Source: Hysterium pulicare CBS 123377 (taxonomy: Eukaryota > Ascomycota > Dothideomycetes > Hysteriales > Hysteriaceae). Taken from it: DNA of 64,000 bases. The translations under genes and the position numbers were made by a program. The notes below the pieces were generated by a model. The model searched no databases. It saw only the letters and a list, made by a program, of their open reading frames with translations, and was not told the DNA's origin. The stretch is from positions 82,121 through 146,120 of the forward strand of contig AJFK01001066.1 of assembly GCA_000467715.1 (NCBI GenBank), given 5' to 3'. Shown here piece by piece: positions 45,019 through 56,195 of this stretch (positions are counted from its first letter, which is position 1; each line of letters starts with the position of its first letter).

Positions 45019-48000
45019 CTACCACATCCCCACCAGAGGCAAATCCCTACTGCTGAACCCCACAGCGACCTTAATCTCCTCCACAGTAGGCAAAACCCAA
45101 TTCTGGCGTCCAACATCCCAATAACTAAGATCCTTTCTCGTGACCTCAAACACCACCTCCTTACTACTCTCCAGCCGCTCCTCCTTCAACGAGCCCGGCC
45201 TGCCCATACCGTGTTCCGCATCGCCACCATTCGCATTCCTCTTACTCTTCTTCCCAGCACCTAGACTCACTTTCTCGAACCCGCGGAGAACACGAACGGG
45301 GAAATCTACCTTCTCGCCTGTTGACGGGTCCGTGTAGTCGGGAGGTAGAGAGATGTAGAGCTGCACGACTGCGGCGCCGTCTACAGATCCTGTGTTCTCG
45401 ACTGTAGCGGTGACGTTGAGGAGGGGAGTATACAAATCCGGGTTCCCGCCTTGCGCGCCTCCGGCTTGGGATTGTGGGGCTGGGGTATCGTAGCCTCGTG
45501 GATAGGGGTACTTCCCTTTTCTGATATCCGAGACGGAGGAAATGTAGGGGTAGATGTATTTGCTTAGTTTCTTGAATCCAGCGGGCGCGAGGGCCGATTT
45601 GGAGTCTGGGAGGTCTGTCGGGTAGGATGGTGGTTGGATGAGAGGGGAGGAAGGGCGAGGGAGAGGGAGCGCTGTTTTCATGTTTGTTTTCGGTGTGATT
45701 TTGAGATTGGAGAGTTTGAATGTGGTGTATGAGAGGCCGAAACCGAATTCATAGCGTGGGGTTATGGATTGCTTGTCGAAGTGGCGGTAGTCGATGTAAA
45801 GACCTTCGGTGAAATTTTGCTGGGGGACGATGTTGTTTGGGTAGTAAAGGATCTTACTTCCTGGGCCATAGTCGTCTTCTTTCTTTGCGACTGTGTAGGG
45901 CAGTTTTCCGCTGGGATTAACATCGCCGAAGAGGACATCTGCAAGTGCATTGCCGGATTCTTCGCCTGGGAGATGCGCGAGGAGAACAGCGTTCACGCCA
46001 GGGAGATCGATCCAGTTTTCGAGTATCACAGGTCCAACGGCATGGATTACGACGACTGTTTTACCAGCGCCTTTGCCGCAATGACTGCCGACCTCTTTTA
46101 CGAGTGCATCGCCTCCTCGCTGGAGAAAGAGGTCGTTTCGGTCGCCATTGATGCCCTCGAACGCAACGAAGCCTTCGCCAGCGTCGGAATTGGCGAAGAC
46201 GATACAGACGTCCTGGTCGTGTAGTAACTCTGTGCGCTCCGAGGGTAGTTTATTCGTCGGCCAGTCGGTCACGTATACAGATTCGTTATTGAAAGAATTG
46301 CGAAGGGCTTCGAGGGGGGTTATGAGGTATGGGAACTCGACGGCGCCAGAGCCCCAGCCGGATGCTAAGGTGCCAATATTGCAGCCTCGATCTTTACATG
46401 CGTTAAAGCCGTCTGGGTTAGCGCGGGAGTCTTCGCCGAAGATGCCGACGCGATACTTGAGTTCTTTGCCTGCCTTTTCGGATTCTGACCAGCCGTTACG
46501 GCTGAGAGGGAGAAGGCCACCTTCATTTTTTACTAGAACCGTGCCTTCAGCTGCTACTTTGCGAGCGAGATCGCCATGGAAGTCATCGCCTTTGCCCTGG
46601 ACGTTGATGAACTTATTCACGACGCCTGTTGCCTTGTCGTTGCTGCCAGGATGTAATAAGCCAATTTCTTCAGAAGTCCAAGATGAGAAGTTTGGCCCTC
46701 CGTCGCCGTCAGGAGGTGGAAGAGCCCATTTGTCTTGTCCGAGTTGGTACCAAGCAGCCACAATTCTCGTAACAGCATCGTCAAGCCTATCGATTGGAAC
46801 ACTTTCGTTTAGAACTGCTTTGGTGAGTTTGGAGCCCCACAGACTATTACCATCCGCCCATCTTAAGCCATCACCAGGCATAGTCATATCCAATCCTGCC
46901 AATGCACTAGCGACTCCGCTCCTCTGAGCTAGCCAATCGCTCTGCACGAAGCCTTGGAAGCCCAATTCGTCTTTCAGCACTCCATTAAGCAACTTGCTGT
47001 TTTGGCACGCATACGAGTTGTTGACTTGGTTGTAGCTACACATGATACTCGCAACGCCAGCTCTCACTGACTCTGCAAAGGGCCATGCATAGAGCTCATG
47101 CAAGGTTCTATCATCGATGTTACTCGAGATAGCATTTGGTGTTTTCCATTCCCAGGGCTGACGGAAATGCTCTTGCTCATTCGCTACATAGTGCTTTGCT
47201 TTTGAATAGTGAGCATATGGGAAGACCGGGGAGAAGATCGTCGCCCAGTGGGATTGTGTTTGATGGGCGTAGGGCAAGGGGGACAATACTTACCAGTCGC
47301 TATGATGCCTTCCTCCTGGATACCGAGGATAGTTTGGTAAGCCGCAATGCCTTGTAGCACAGGATCCGATCCAAACCCTTCCCAATTCCTCCCGCCCGCC
47401 GGCATACGACCTAGAGGACCCATCGCAGGACCCAACAAAACATTAACACCCTTCAGTCTCGCCTCTTTCGCATGCGCTCTCCCCCTCTTATACATCAACT
47501 CCTTATTCCAAGTCGCTCCAACCGTTACCCCAGCCGGGAAACTCGTAATATTATCCGCGAACCTGATCCCCAGCGGCCCGTCCTGTAAACACAGACTTGG
47601 GAACTTGAGTCTAGGGACAGGACCCGTAATCCCTACACACATCTCCATACTCCAGCCTGTGCCCGTTGTGATGTTTACTTTTTCCACCAGCGTCATCTGC
47701 TTGACTAGTGCTGCGGCTTTCTTGTAGCTTTCTTCCCAGGCGAGGGAGGTGCCGCCCTTGGGCGAGGGATACCAAGCGGGACTCTGTCCATCTTTTGGCG
47801 CGTATTTCCAGGCCCAGATGCCGCCGGCTGAGAGGAGAAGGACGGTGGATGTTACGAATAGCAGTATTAACCCACAACATAACTTTGTGGGTGCGCATCG
47901 CCTCCTCCTCGCTACCTTTTCAGATAGTATATCGCGTGCATCCCTCGATGCACCTCCTCGCCCTCTCAGTGTCCCCGAGCTCTTCTTCCGCTTCAATGTC

Positions 48001-48158
48001 CCGGCATCGTAGTTTAAGGGGTCGAATTCCTCGAGGTCTTCGTAAGAGGAATCGTTCGAGTCGAGGGAACGGCGGAGAGGTGTATCATCATCGTCGGCGG
48101 GGGCGTCGAGTCTGGCATATTTGCCTCGTTGGAGTTGGTAGGATTCTGGAGGTGCCAT
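45019..48158 (-). CDS. bglE: Type II membrane GH3 beta-glucosidase (BglE-like)
   Basis: Exons are 47294..48158 and 45019..47198 on the minus strand, 1014 aa. Splicing rebuilds [16 protein letters not shown], a core GH3 segment. The N-terminus is cytosolic (acidic, then basic TLKRKKSSG and VARRRRC), followed by one membrane segment ([20 protein letters not shown], about residues 93-112). The GH3 N-domain has [12 protein letters not shown]-like [15 protein letters not shown] and the nucleophile Asp in [10 protein letters not shown]. The C-domain and fibronectin III-like tail ([27 protein letters not shown]) are present. This architecture is that of Aspergillus BglE, a plasma-membrane enzyme with its catalytic part outside. 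It would hydrolyse cello-oligosaccharides or wall beta-glucans. An acidic Pro-rich insert lies within the FnIII region. Confidence 0.88.
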
Positions 48159-48690
48159 CCTGACGGGTGCGTGGAGACTGTATTTGAGATTAAGCTGCGG
48201 TCAGCAGGGGATGGAATGTTCAGCTAGACATCGGGAGACAGTGTTGATGGCGGAGAGTCAAGCAACTTCGCAGGTGCTGTGAGGTCGGGAGTATTAAAAA
48301 TGCGAAGCCCAACTGCCCAACGTGGTACAGAAGTGAATGTCGGTGCTGTCACAAAGTGTGTCGTCTTGTGTTGCCAATCATCGTGAGCCCCTGGTTTAGG
48401 GCGGAAGGATCGGCGCGCTCCCCGATAGAGTTAAGCGAGGCCCTTGTACGCTGGACGCTAGGGATGGTTGCATTCATTGTAATAGGCTTGGGACTCGGTC
48501 CGGTATCGGGAGGCATGAAAATGGGGATAAACTGAAAATATTCTCTCAAAATGTTCGTCATTGAGTACGAAGCAGAAGGCGAAGCTGTGTATCTTGCATT
48601 GTGGAGATTCATTTTGACCTGATTTTAAAGCACACCCCAAAACGCTCTAGATATAATATGTACATACAAATCCCCTAACGTCTCTAAACC
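48159..48690. promoter_or_regulatory. Upstream region of the beta-glucosidase gene
   Basis: A 532-bp gap. The part next to 48158 is the beta-glucosidase promoter; the other side is 3' flank of the methylcitrate synthase gene. No specific sites assigned. Confidence 0.4.
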
Positions 48691-50335
48691 TTACGCGCCA
48701 ACCTGCTTCAAGATACCCTCAAGGTTGATACTCTTCGGGCGCTCAATTGGAAGACCCAGTGCCCTATCCCAGACAAGTTGTGCAAGAGGACCGAGACCAC
48801 GGCTGACACCGAAGGTTGCGGTGTAGTAGAGCGTCTCCTTGAAGCCGTAGTGGTGGAAGAGCACTCCGGACGAGCTGTCGACGTTGGGGAAGGGGTTCTT
48901 GGTCTACGATAACACATCAGCGCATGGATAGAAACAGTTTCATTCGACGTTGACTCACCTTTCCATGCTCAGTCAATACACCCGGAGCAACCTCGGAGTT
49001 CTTCTTCACAAGCTGGTACACAGGATCTTGTGCGATCTCTGGTCGAGCGTTCGCGAAGTCCATAAGAGCCTCGAAACGCGGATCTGGTTTCCTGAGCACA
49101 GCGTGTCCATATCCTGGGATGACACGGCCTGACTTGAGTACGCTCCAAAGATAGTCCTTCACGTCAGACTCGGAGAACTTGGTACCGACAGCGCCCTGCA
49201 TGTCGAGAATAAAGCGGAGCACTTCCTGAGCAGCGAGACCGTGGAGAGGTCCCGCAAGACCTTGAAGACCAGCGCTGTAACTAAGGAATGGATCGCTGAG
49301 AGCACTTCCGACCAAGTGGGTAGCGTGTGCTGAGACATTACCACCCTCGTGATCACCGTGAAGAGCGAGGTAGAGACGGAGAAGATCCTGGAATCCCTCG
49401 TTCTCTTTGCCGCCTTTGCCCAACATGGCAGCAAAGTTGTAAGACCAATCCTGGTTGGGGTCAACCTTAGCAGGTAGAGCACCGCCTCCTCGGTAGGCAT
49501 TTTGGTAGATCTTTGCAGCGATGGTAGGGAGCTTGGCCAGAAGACTTATACAATCATCGAAGGTTGGCTCCCAGTAATCGGCCTTGTTAATACCCTTCTC
49601 ATACGCCTTGGCGAACTTGGATTCATAGTTGAGTGCAGAGACAGCACAAGCGAATTGTGTCATTGGGTGGAGGTCCGTGGGGAAATCGTCAAGCATCTTC
49701 TCTACGAATTTTGGAATGCTAGCCTTTTCGGCGAGTTCTCGAGAGAAAGTACGGGTTTGGGCTACTGATGGGACTTCTCCGGTAAGCAGAAGCCAGAACA
49801 TAGCTTCGGGCAGCATCTCAGTGCCAGAAGTTCCTTTCGGAAGCTCCTTCTGGCAATCCTTGATGGTGCGGCCATGGAATCGGATACCCTCATTAGCATC
49901 GAGTACTGAGCCTTCCCAGACCATAGCCTTCAGTCCTCTAGACTCCGATTAGAACTAGAATTAGATCTGTGCCGATGCGTAATCGTACCTCATTCCACCA
50001 AGAGTGTTTTCCACCTTGACATCGCCGAGTTTCTTATCGGCATGTGCCTTGACCTTCTTCAACAACTCCCGCTTAGCAGGAAGAACCTTCTTAAAGGTTT
50101 CCTTGAGATCTGGTTCGGAAGACGAGGAGTAGCTGCACGCCTGAACTGCAGACGAAATCCTATTAGTGGGCTGGACAAGGGTAGCTACAGCTCCAATTGA
50201 CATACCTGAAGCTAGTGGTCTCACAGCAGAGGGCTGCAAATGCTGTCAATCGCATGTTCACGGCTTTGGCTGTTCTACCAAGCTTACCTTGGCAGCTCTC
50301 AGAGCTCTCGTTGCTGTTCGTGCGTTCAAAGCCAT
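48691..50335 (-). CDS. mcsA: Mitochondrial 2-methylcitrate synthase
   Basis: Exons are 50288..50335, 50206..50242, 49989..50145, 48959..49937 and 48691..48903 on the minus strand, 477 aa. The N-terminus ([16 protein letters not shown]) is a mitochondrial presequence. The fold is citrate synthase: [48 protein letters not shown] and LTEHGKTKNPFPN. Segments [45 protein letters not shown] and [14 protein letters not shown] match the methylcitrate synthase branch rather than primary citrate synthase. It condenses propionyl-CoA with oxaloacetate, detoxifying propionyl-CoA from odd-chain fats and Val/Ile/Met. Its neighbour in head-to-head orientation is the lyase of the same cycle. The second intron (60 nt) is divisible by three and stop-free; an inner AG gives a 46-nt alternative that breaks the frame. 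Confidence 0.88.
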
Positions 50336-50913
50336 GGCTGCAGCGCAGCGCGGGGTAGGTACAGCGAGTGGGGGTGTTCGTTTACGCCGAAATGTTCAAT
50401 CAAGCAGTCTTCGCTGGGTATGTCTGAGCTTTAAGCTTTCCCAGCGGTCGCAGCAACGTCTCGGGCAGTCAATCACAGTAAATAAGCCAGAAAAACGGCA
50501 GCGGAAGTCGGAGACATGTTTTCACAGAGCCGTTGATGCGAATGGCACGAACAAGCTCGGTAACGCTGCTTTCGGCATAGAGGGAATGGCTATCCTCGGT
50601 CCGCTCGTGGAGAAGTTTATCCTCGTCATAGCAAACAACCGCGCTCATCAGGCTCACCATGCGCGATCGATCCGCGGCCGACATCAAGTCAAATAACCCT
50701 TCACAGTACCGCGTTGAAGCCATTGTGACTTGAGTACCGAATTCGGCTGGTGGCGAATATCGACGCGGGCACGGAGGGACACTGATCGCAAGCTCCCCAT
50801 TACCAATACCAGACGGGGACTTATCCTCCGCACTGACTTTTAGCATTGCTATATGAGTCGCTCACAGCCAGATAATCCTCCGTGATATTTCTCACCTTCA
50901 CTATTCGAGCGTC
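50336..50913. promoter_or_regulatory. Bidirectional promoter region of the methylcitrate pair
   Basis: This 578-bp region lies between the start codons of the synthase (minus) and lyase (plus). It contains a CCAAT box at 50803-50807. CreA-like SYGGRG hexamers occur at 50350-50355 and 50368-50373, and on the other strand at 50826-50831, but about two are expected by chance in this length. Confidence 0.5.
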
Positions 50914-53020
50914 ATGTTGCGAACATTATCGCGATCAGTCGCCCGACAAAGCCGCTCTTTGAAAGTATCCGACAAAACACCACACTTCCTTCGACCCCTT
51001 TCCACCACGGCGTACCGCATGTCGAGTACAGCGTTAAAACCTGTAGATCCTCCTATTTCTTCTGCGCTTCCAGCCGACTCGTTCCAACTCCTACCGGAAG
51101 CCTCGAAAGCTGGCGAAGCGGAGGATGCGCTGTTCGATGCGCAGGTACAACAGGTGAGGGACTGGTGGGCATCGCCGCGGTATGAGGGTATCAAGCGACC
51201 GTACTCTGCGGAAGATGTTGTCAGCAAAAGAGGAGCACTGCAGCAGACATACCCGAGCTCGCTGATGGCACGGAAGCTGTTCAATCTGTTCGAAGAGCGG
51301 GCTGCAAAGGGAGAGCCTGTACACACAAGTGCGTTTCCCCACATTAGATCTGTAGAAAATACAAAACTGATATTGATTCTTTTCATTGTAGTGGGTGCAA
51401 TTGATCCTGTGCAAATGACACAACAAGCTCCAAACCAAGAAGTGCTGTACATTTCGGGATGGGCGTGCTCATCGGTATTAACTACGACAAACGAAGTATC
51501 GGCAGATTTCGGGGACTATCCATATAACACTGTGCCAAATCAGGTTCAGCGACTCTTCAAAGCTCAGCAGCTTCATGACCGCAAGAACTGGGATAATCGG
51601 AGGAAACTGAGCGCAGACGAGCGTGCCAAGACACCATATGTGGACTATATGCGACCCATCATTGCAGATGGCGATACTGGGTATGCTTAGATAATGCGAA
51701 GTAAGAAGAATGAGAACTAACCATTTAATCTAGCCACGGTGGTTTATCGGCTGTCATCAAACTCGCAAAACTCTTCGCGGAAAATGGTGCTGCAGCGGTC
51801 CATTTTGAGGATCAGCTTCATGGCGGAAAGAAGTGTGGACATCTTGCAGGCAAGGTTCTCGTTCCAGTGGGCGACCACATCAACCGTCTCGTAGCGGCGA
51901 GATTTCAATGGGATATGATGGGTTGCGAGAACCTTGTCATTGCTCGAACCGATTCTGAAAGCGGTAAACTCATCAGCAGCGCCGTCGATGTCCGAGATCA
52001 TGAGTTCATCATGGGGGTGACAGAGGAGACGGAACCATTAGCTGAGACGCTTCAAAACATGGAAATGAGCGGAGCACCTGGGAAGGAAATTGATCAGTAT
52101 GAGGCTGCGTGGGTGAAGAAGCACAAGCTTGTCACATTTGATGAAGGTTAGTGACCATCATTTTCTGTTGGGGAAGAATACTCACATGGAAATCAATAGC
52201 CGTTGTAAATCATCTCCAGGCTGAAGGTGCTCCACAGTCGTCTATTGACTCTTATCTCAAGACGGTCAAGGAATCTCCAGATCTGTCCCTGCTGAAGCGC
52301 CGTAAGGTAGCTGATGAGCACACTAAGAAGCCGGTATACTTCAACTGGGATGTTCCACGCACTCGTGAGGGATTCTATCACTACAAGGCTGGCATAGCGG
52401 CAGCCACAAAGCGCGCGAAGGAGTTTGCACCTTACGCCGACTTGCTGTGGGTCGAGACTGCCGACCCAAGCGTGGAGAAGGCGGCAAGCTTCTCCGGAGA
52501 AATCCGACAGAAGTACCCAGGAAAGAAGTTTGTCTACAACTTGAGTCCAAGCTTCAATTGGATGGGACAGGGCTTTTCTGAGGAGTCATTGAAGAGCTTC
52601 GTTTGGGATCTTGCAAAACATGGGTAAGTGATATCGCGTCTGATCTTGGGGATGAAAATTGACTTTCGTACCTAGCTTCGTGTTGCAGCTTATTTCGCTG
52701 GCTGGCTTGCATTCCACCGCGACTATAACCTGCGAGCTATCGAGCGCATTCAAAGATCAGGGAATGCTTGCATACGTGAATCTGGTGCAGGCAAGGGAAA
52801 AGGATCTTGGATGCGACGTACTAACTCACCAGAAATGGAGCGGTGCGGGATACATTGATGGGATATTGGGGTCAATACAGAGCGGAAGCAGTGGCAGCAA
52901 GAGTATGGGTGAAGGGAATACAGAGGCTGGTAAGTCTGCCCTCCTGACCATACCTCCTGTCTCTCGGCAAACGCCGGGAGTTCTTGAAAGGCATCAGCTG
53001 ACAGCCACATAGGTTTCTAG
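50914..53020 (+). CDS. mclA: Mitochondrial 2-methylisocitrate lyase
   Basis: Exons are 50914..51328, 51392..51680, 51734..52146, 52200..52623, 52676..52929 and 53013..53020, 600 aa. The presequence [17 protein letters not shown] predicts mitochondrial import, unlike glyoxysomal isocitrate lyase. Isocitrate-lyase hallmarks: [33 protein letters not shown] (rebuilt by splicing), [19 protein letters not shown] with the catalytic Cys in [18 protein letters not shown] and [16 protein letters not shown]. The enzyme splits 2-methylisocitrate into pyruvate and succinate, the last step of the methylcitrate cycle. The final exon is 8 nt and supplies only GF plus stop; without it the frame would run on to 53012 with an unrelated tail. 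It is divergent from the synthase gene. Confidence 0.88.
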
Positions 53021-53640
53021 AATATTGTACAAAATAGAAATTCGTGGCTCTTACCCGGCAGTCTAGCGGTCTTGGCATGTGATATAAAATAGTCCCACAC
53101 TTTGCGATTCGCAACCCCATCTGAACCACCACACCACTGTTGCCTCCCCACCACAACCATTACCAACGGTGTCAGACCCAACAAAGCTTTGCCTGTCACA
53201 GCTTTCAACACAATTCAACCTCTCTTGTCCCCCATTCAAACTTTGTTGTTCCCCGGTGAAATAACCACCCCCGAACATACCACACACAACAACTCTTGCA
53301 CTCTACCCAAGTAACAGCTGGCATTCCATATTCCCAGCGACCACATAACGAGTTTGATTCCTATACCACATATCAAAGTACGTTGACCTCCTTAAAGTGT
53401 GCCGGAGTATAGCCCTCTGAATTAGTCCAGCAATATCAGGCATCAACAAGGGATCCTCTCAAGACGCTCCTGCTCAGCCCAAATCACAACACCAATTCAG
53501 CGGCTTCGACGTCTACACAGCACATACAGACTTTGCACCAATCACCAAATTCTGCTCGCCGCTTCACACCAAGCAGCAACAAGCTTCTAACCAAGCCCAA
53601 ACTTCCCATATCTCTCAAAATCATCTAACAACCCATCAAA
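53021..53640. promoter_or_regulatory. Upstream region / 5' UTR of the acidic hypothetical gene
   Basis: A 620-bp gap, strongly pyrimidine- and CA-rich from about 53120 to 53640, as in long fungal 5' leaders. A leader intron is possible (GTACGT near 53379, acceptor-like CAATATCAG near 53439). No separate gene seen. Confidence 0.45.
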
Positions 53641-54726
53641 ATGCCAATCATCAACTGCATGGTAATCAAGAATGGCGTCACCTACGCCGCCAAATACTCC
53701 ACCATCCGCAAGAAAGTCTTCTGGCGCCACCCTCTCCTTAGCCCTCTCCCCGGCCCTCTCATTCCCTCGTTCTGCTTCTGCGAAAATCCTACCAACTTCG
53801 AGATGACCCGTCGCTGTGCCGGCCCAGGCAACGATATCCCCTGTCCCTTCGGCGGCTACTTTCATGACTACCACGAGGAGTACCAACATCCGACGCGAGG
53901 GTCCGTCAAGAGCTACGGAGTCCAATGCATAGACAACAAACCATGCTGCTCAGTTTGTAGGGACAAGAAGTCGGAGCTCCATGCAAAGGAGAAGCGGAAG
54001 GCTTTTAGAAAACAATATGTTCAAGATGTCAAGGCGGGGAGGCTTCCACCACCCAGTGTGGCGCGTGGTAGAGAAGATCAAGTACTCGAGGATAGTGAGG
54101 CTGAGACGGAGTCGTATAGGAGTAAGCCGGAGATGACTATGGAGGAGTACCTGGAGAAACGACGGCGTTTCGAAGATATGTTTGGGGAGGCGCATTCGCA
54201 AGACGAAGACGAGGTGAAGGTGTCTAAAGATGAGGAGCTCGACGATTATCTGGACGAGGAGCTCGACAAACAGCTGGACGAACAGCTTACAGATACACAT
54301 TCAGTTTCCGACCACAGCGATTCGGACGCAGATGACGAGAGTAGCGACTCGGATATGTCCGACTACGACAGCGACTCTGACTCTTCTATCCCCAGCGCAG
54401 CCAGCACCTGTTCCTCTATCACCTTTTCCGATGTCGCGCAATCTAGATGTGGTCTAGGCGACTCCGGCTACTTTAGTGATAGCTCCTCCACCTCCTCACA
54501 AGGCAGCAAGAAGAGGATGAGTGATGATGAGGCTGAGGGGTCTGATACGCGGAAGAAGAGATACAAGCATACTGAGAGAGGCGCCGAGGAGGAGAAGGAG
54601 AATTTGGGAGGTGAAGGAAAGGGGTATTTCTCGGATACGGATAAGACATCGAGCCACCCTACGAGGCGGATCTTGAAGGCTAAGGGAAGGTTGGGGAAGA
54701 GCAGATCGTCGTCCTGCCACTATTAA
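53641..54726 (+). CDS. Hypothetical acidic, Ser/Asp-rich protein with Cys-containing N-terminus
   Basis: A single exon of 361 aa, not recognised. The first ~110 residues contain scattered Cys (FCFCENP, RRCAGPGNDIPCPFGGYF, VQCIDNKPCCSVCRDKK), which might bind zinc but do not form a known finger. A Lys/Arg/Glu-rich helix follows (SELHAKEKRKAFRKQYV), then very acidic runs (DEELDDYLDEELDKQLDEQL and long D/S tracts) and a basic C-terminus. The element GYFSD occurs twice (GYFSDSSS and GYFSDTDK). The composition suggests a nuclear, disordered protein. No signal peptide or membrane segment. The 5' boundary is the first ATG of the frame. Confidence 0.6.
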   Translation: MPIINCMVIKNGVTYAAKYSTIRKKVFWRHPLLSPLPGPLIPSFCFCENPTNFEMTRRCAGPGNDIPCPFGGYFHDYHEEYQHPTRGSVKSYGVQCIDNKPCCSVCRDKKSELHAKEKRKAFRKQYVQDVKAGRLPPPSVARGREDQVLEDSEAETESYRSKPEMTMEEYLEKRRRFEDMFGEAHSQDEDEVKVSKDEELDDYLDEELDKQLDEQLTDTHSVSDHSDSDADDESSDSDMSDYDSDSDSSIPSAASTCSSITFSDVAQSRCGLGDSGYFSDSSSTSSQGSKKRMSDDEAEGSDTRKKRYKHTERGAEEEKENLGGEGKGYFSDTDKTSSHPTRRILKAKGRLGKSRSSSCHY

Positions 54727-56195
54727 GACTGGTTATTATGGATGATTTGGGGTTTGGGAAAGGAGTTCATGGGATGATGCCTCCGGATACGACGATCTGA
54801 AGTTATAATTTACGGGTTTCTTGTTCTGGGCACATATTTCTGGTGTCTTTTATCATTTCAAATATGGCAGGTCCGGCGCTTGGGATCCGGCGCCAAAAGG
54901 CGTGGAGATGCCTATCACGACTGGCTAATACCACCTTTTCCTGAGGCCTGGTTGGTAGGTGAGAGCCTTTAGGGTTCTCTTTTCTTTTTGGATTCGTCAT
55001 ATGTGCGAAAGTACTGTTACTTGCGAATAGATATATAGATGCGTCAACACTCATCATTTGAGTGTCTGAGAATGTGCTTATTGTTCATCTATCGTTCCCT
55101 GGTGCCAGTACATAATCAACATTGCTCAGTCTTCGGGTTTACGCGTTGAGGATTATGGTGTTATTATGAATTACCGGCTGACGGTTAAAACTGGCAGGGA
55201 CTTCACGTATCGGTTTCCAAGCGCCTGGGCCTTACTCAACGAGGATGATCCTGCGATTGAATACCTCATACGACATTCTGTCAACAACTACCGCGAATAC
55301 AGAGCCAAAGCTGCGGGCCAAGTATCCAGCTATAGCGATGCCAAACACTGCTACCGACCTTCTATCACCTCATCTTGCTAGATCCGAGTCGTCGGAGATG
55401 AGCGTCTAGCGTTTCAGGAGCTCCAACAAGATGCAGAGATAAAGATTGTCCACTTCTGCAGCGCTAAGGGCCTTTTCATTTTACCCACGATGGCCTGACT
55501 ATCCACCTCCGCTTCAGTGGTGGACAGATTCCGAAGAGTAAGGACTTTTGATTTATGTCAACTTGAAATACTCGCTCAGTGATGGCCGAGTTCGCAGCTT
55601 GGGCAAGGACAGGATAGTTTATAGAGCTGTTATCTAGCATATAAGCATAAGTTTCAAGTAAAAATGCTAGTGAGAGAGTTTTCTCCAAAGTTCTATCAAA
55701 AACATCTATTAGAAGAATCTATCAATGGTTAAAGACATGGATAATAGGAGATACGTGCGGTTCAAGGCTTCCTGGTTCCTATTAACAACGCTATGTAGAG
55801 TCTCTAAAGCATTGAGATAGATTCTTTATACCTCATCGAGAAAACAATATATGTCATAAAGTACTCTGTATTAACGCTTCCAAACTTTAGCGGCTATTCG
55901 TTCAAAGAAGTAGCTTTGAAGGCCGGCCATAAAAGAGGCTGTTTTCTCAAGCTGCGCTAAAAAGTATGGGAAGTTTCGATTATGCTTATAATGGAATGGT
56001 TATTGGTACGGTACACATCAAGTGGGTGAACATGATCGTACGAGGTATTTCTGAATACGTATGTAAGTCCTTTACCGTCCGGTTCTTGAAAAGCCACGAC
56101 AATGCCAATAACTCAGACGAGAACCTCCACTGCGTGAGAAGTAAATGTAGGTGAAAGTAAATGTGTGAAGTACGCTTAGCAATTCAAGTGCAGGA
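54727..56195. other. Intergenic interval with diverged duplicate
   Basis: A 1.47-kb gap. A 71-codon frame at 55166-55381 has no recognisable domain. A roughly 60-bp stretch at about 55184-55243 (GGTTAAAACTGG ... CTCAAC) resembles a more AT-rich stretch at about 55725-55790 (GGTTAAAGACAT ... ATTAAC), suggesting an old duplicated fragment. The interval is AT-rich after about 55470. Confidence 0.45.

Noticed and set aside
50160-50205. A 46-nt intron (GTATGT to CTAATAG) in the methylcitrate synthase gene
   Set aside because: It would break the frame before the conserved EPDLKETF region; the next AG (CTGCAG) gives a 60-nt intron that keeps the frame.
48691-50335. Reading this gene as the primary citrate synthase of the TCA cycle
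   Set aside because: Several segments ([36 protein letters not shown]) fit the methylcitrate synthase branch, and the lyase neighbour supports it. A formal phylogeny is still the decisive test.
50336-50913. CreA-like SYGGRG sites as evidence of carbon repression
   Set aside because: Three hexamers in 578 bp on both strands is about the chance expectation.
55166-55381. A 71-codon frame as a small gene
   Set aside because: No domain or signal peptide, and it lies in an apparent degraded duplicate.
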